Source: Streptomyces albus subsp. albus (lineage in GTDB: Bacteria; Actinomycetota; Actinomycetes; Streptomycetales; Streptomycetaceae). Taken from it: DNA of 64,000 bases. A program made the translations under genes and the position numbers. Position 1 is the stretch's first letter, and every line of letters begins with the position of its first letter. The notes below the pieces were generated by a model. That model ran no database searches. It was not told where the DNA came from and saw nothing but the letters and a program-made list of their open reading frames with translations. Positions 63,826 to 64,000 of this stretch are shown one piece after another. Where the stretch lies: assembly GCF_000725885.1 (NCBI RefSeq), contig NZ_JODR01000033.1, forward strand, positions 1-64,000. The letters are read 5' to 3'.

Positions 63826-64000
63826 TCACCAGCTGACGGGAAGGGTGAGCGGCGACTTGGCCGGGGAGGCGTCGTCCCAGGTGGGGGCGGTCCCCTCCGC
63901 CAGGCGCAGGTGCGGGAAGCGGTCCATCAACGCCTCCAGGCCCACGGTCATCTCCGCCCTGGCGAGGTGGGCGCCGATGCAGTTGTGCGCGCCGCGGCCG
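63826..64000 (-). CDS. Cytochrome P450, C-terminal fragment cut by the window edge
   Basis: The last 58 residues of a P450. The heme-binding motif GRGAHNCIGAHLARAEM gives the Cys thiolate ligand, and the end reads MDRFPHLRLAEG then SPLTLPVSW. The missing N-terminus lies beyond the right edge. Such enzymes hydroxylate or couple substrates with electrons from a ferredoxin. Neighbouring sequence must be seen to assign a pathway. Confidence 0.92.
   Translation of the reverse strand, partial: GRGAHNCIGAHLARAEMTVGLEALMDRFPHLRLAEGTAPTWDDASPAKSPLTLPVSW

Overview
The window is high-GC actinobacterial DNA, almost certainly from a Streptomyces chromosome. Genes sit back to back with ATGA/GTGA overlaps, GTG and TTG starts are common, several promoters look leaderless (a TAnnnT box 6-8 bases before the start), and the families are typical of the genus: a LAL regulator, an MmyB-type HTH regulator, a StrR-type regulator, SWIM and DUF6493-like proteins, and FG-GAP secreted proteins. 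No rRNA, tRNA, CRISPR array or insertion sequence was seen. The region looks like accessory sequence rich in specialised metabolism.

Left part (1-13.8 kb). A second-copy type gyrB is followed by a ParE-type subunit that runs off the left edge. This tandem is the arrangement known from target-based self-resistance in aminocoumarin clusters. Next come an ABM-rhodanese fusion protein and a minus-strand operon (metallo-hydrolase, SRPBCC protein, carboxylesterase, unknown) divergent from a giant LAL regulator. A translationally coupled CPBP membrane protease, histidine kinase and response regulator operon follows.

Middle part (14-37 kb). A LysR regulator diverges from a two-gene operon whose first product carries every residue known for fluoroacetate dehalogenase. 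A compact diketopiperazine-terpenoid cluster follows: a cyclodipeptide synthase in one open frame with a methyltransferase, a phytoene-synthase-like prenyltransferase and a second methyltransferase. Around it are a decayed SWIM/DUF6493-like pair, two short-chain dehydrogenases behind an MmyB-type regulator, two FG-GAP proteins, a VWA protein, and assorted single genes and relics (CHAT, Lrp/AsnC).

Biosynthetic core (38.5-56.6 kb). A StrR/NovG-type ParB-fold activator is followed by a palindrome that fits the StrR/NovG operator with one mismatch per half-site. Downstream, in one direction, lie an LmbE deacetylase, an SRPBCC protein, an FAD/NAD(P)-binding protein, a class II aldolase-fold protein, an FMN-binding split-barrel protein, three paralogous group-D flavin oxygenase-like proteins, a substrate/phosphohistidine half-dikinase without its own ATP-grasp, a FAAL-like adenylating enzyme, a small partner protein coupled to a PPDK-type ATP-grasp/phosphohistidine protein, a CPYC flavin disulfide oxidoreductase and a flavin reductase. 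There is no PKS, NRPS or carrier protein. I read this as an uncharacterised non-modular pathway that activates a hydroxyl by a split dikinase and oxidises the substrate several times with FMNH2-dependent enzymes. It is the strongest candidate for a new system here.

Right part (56.8-64 kb). A Ser/Thr/Gly-rich surface protein, a beta-propeller phytase, an AlkZ-like DNA glycosylase with a QAQ motif, a dienelactone hydrolase, a secreted protein, a DUF5937/ArsR-type regulator, a GNAT enzyme and the C-terminus of a cytochrome P450 cut by the window edge.

Several genes (the ParE start, the esterase, the cyclodipeptide-synthase methyltransferase, the SWIM and DUF6493-like genes, the FG-GAP lipoprotein) carry single-base shifts, mostly in short G or C runs. 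Some may be sequence errors rather than biology.
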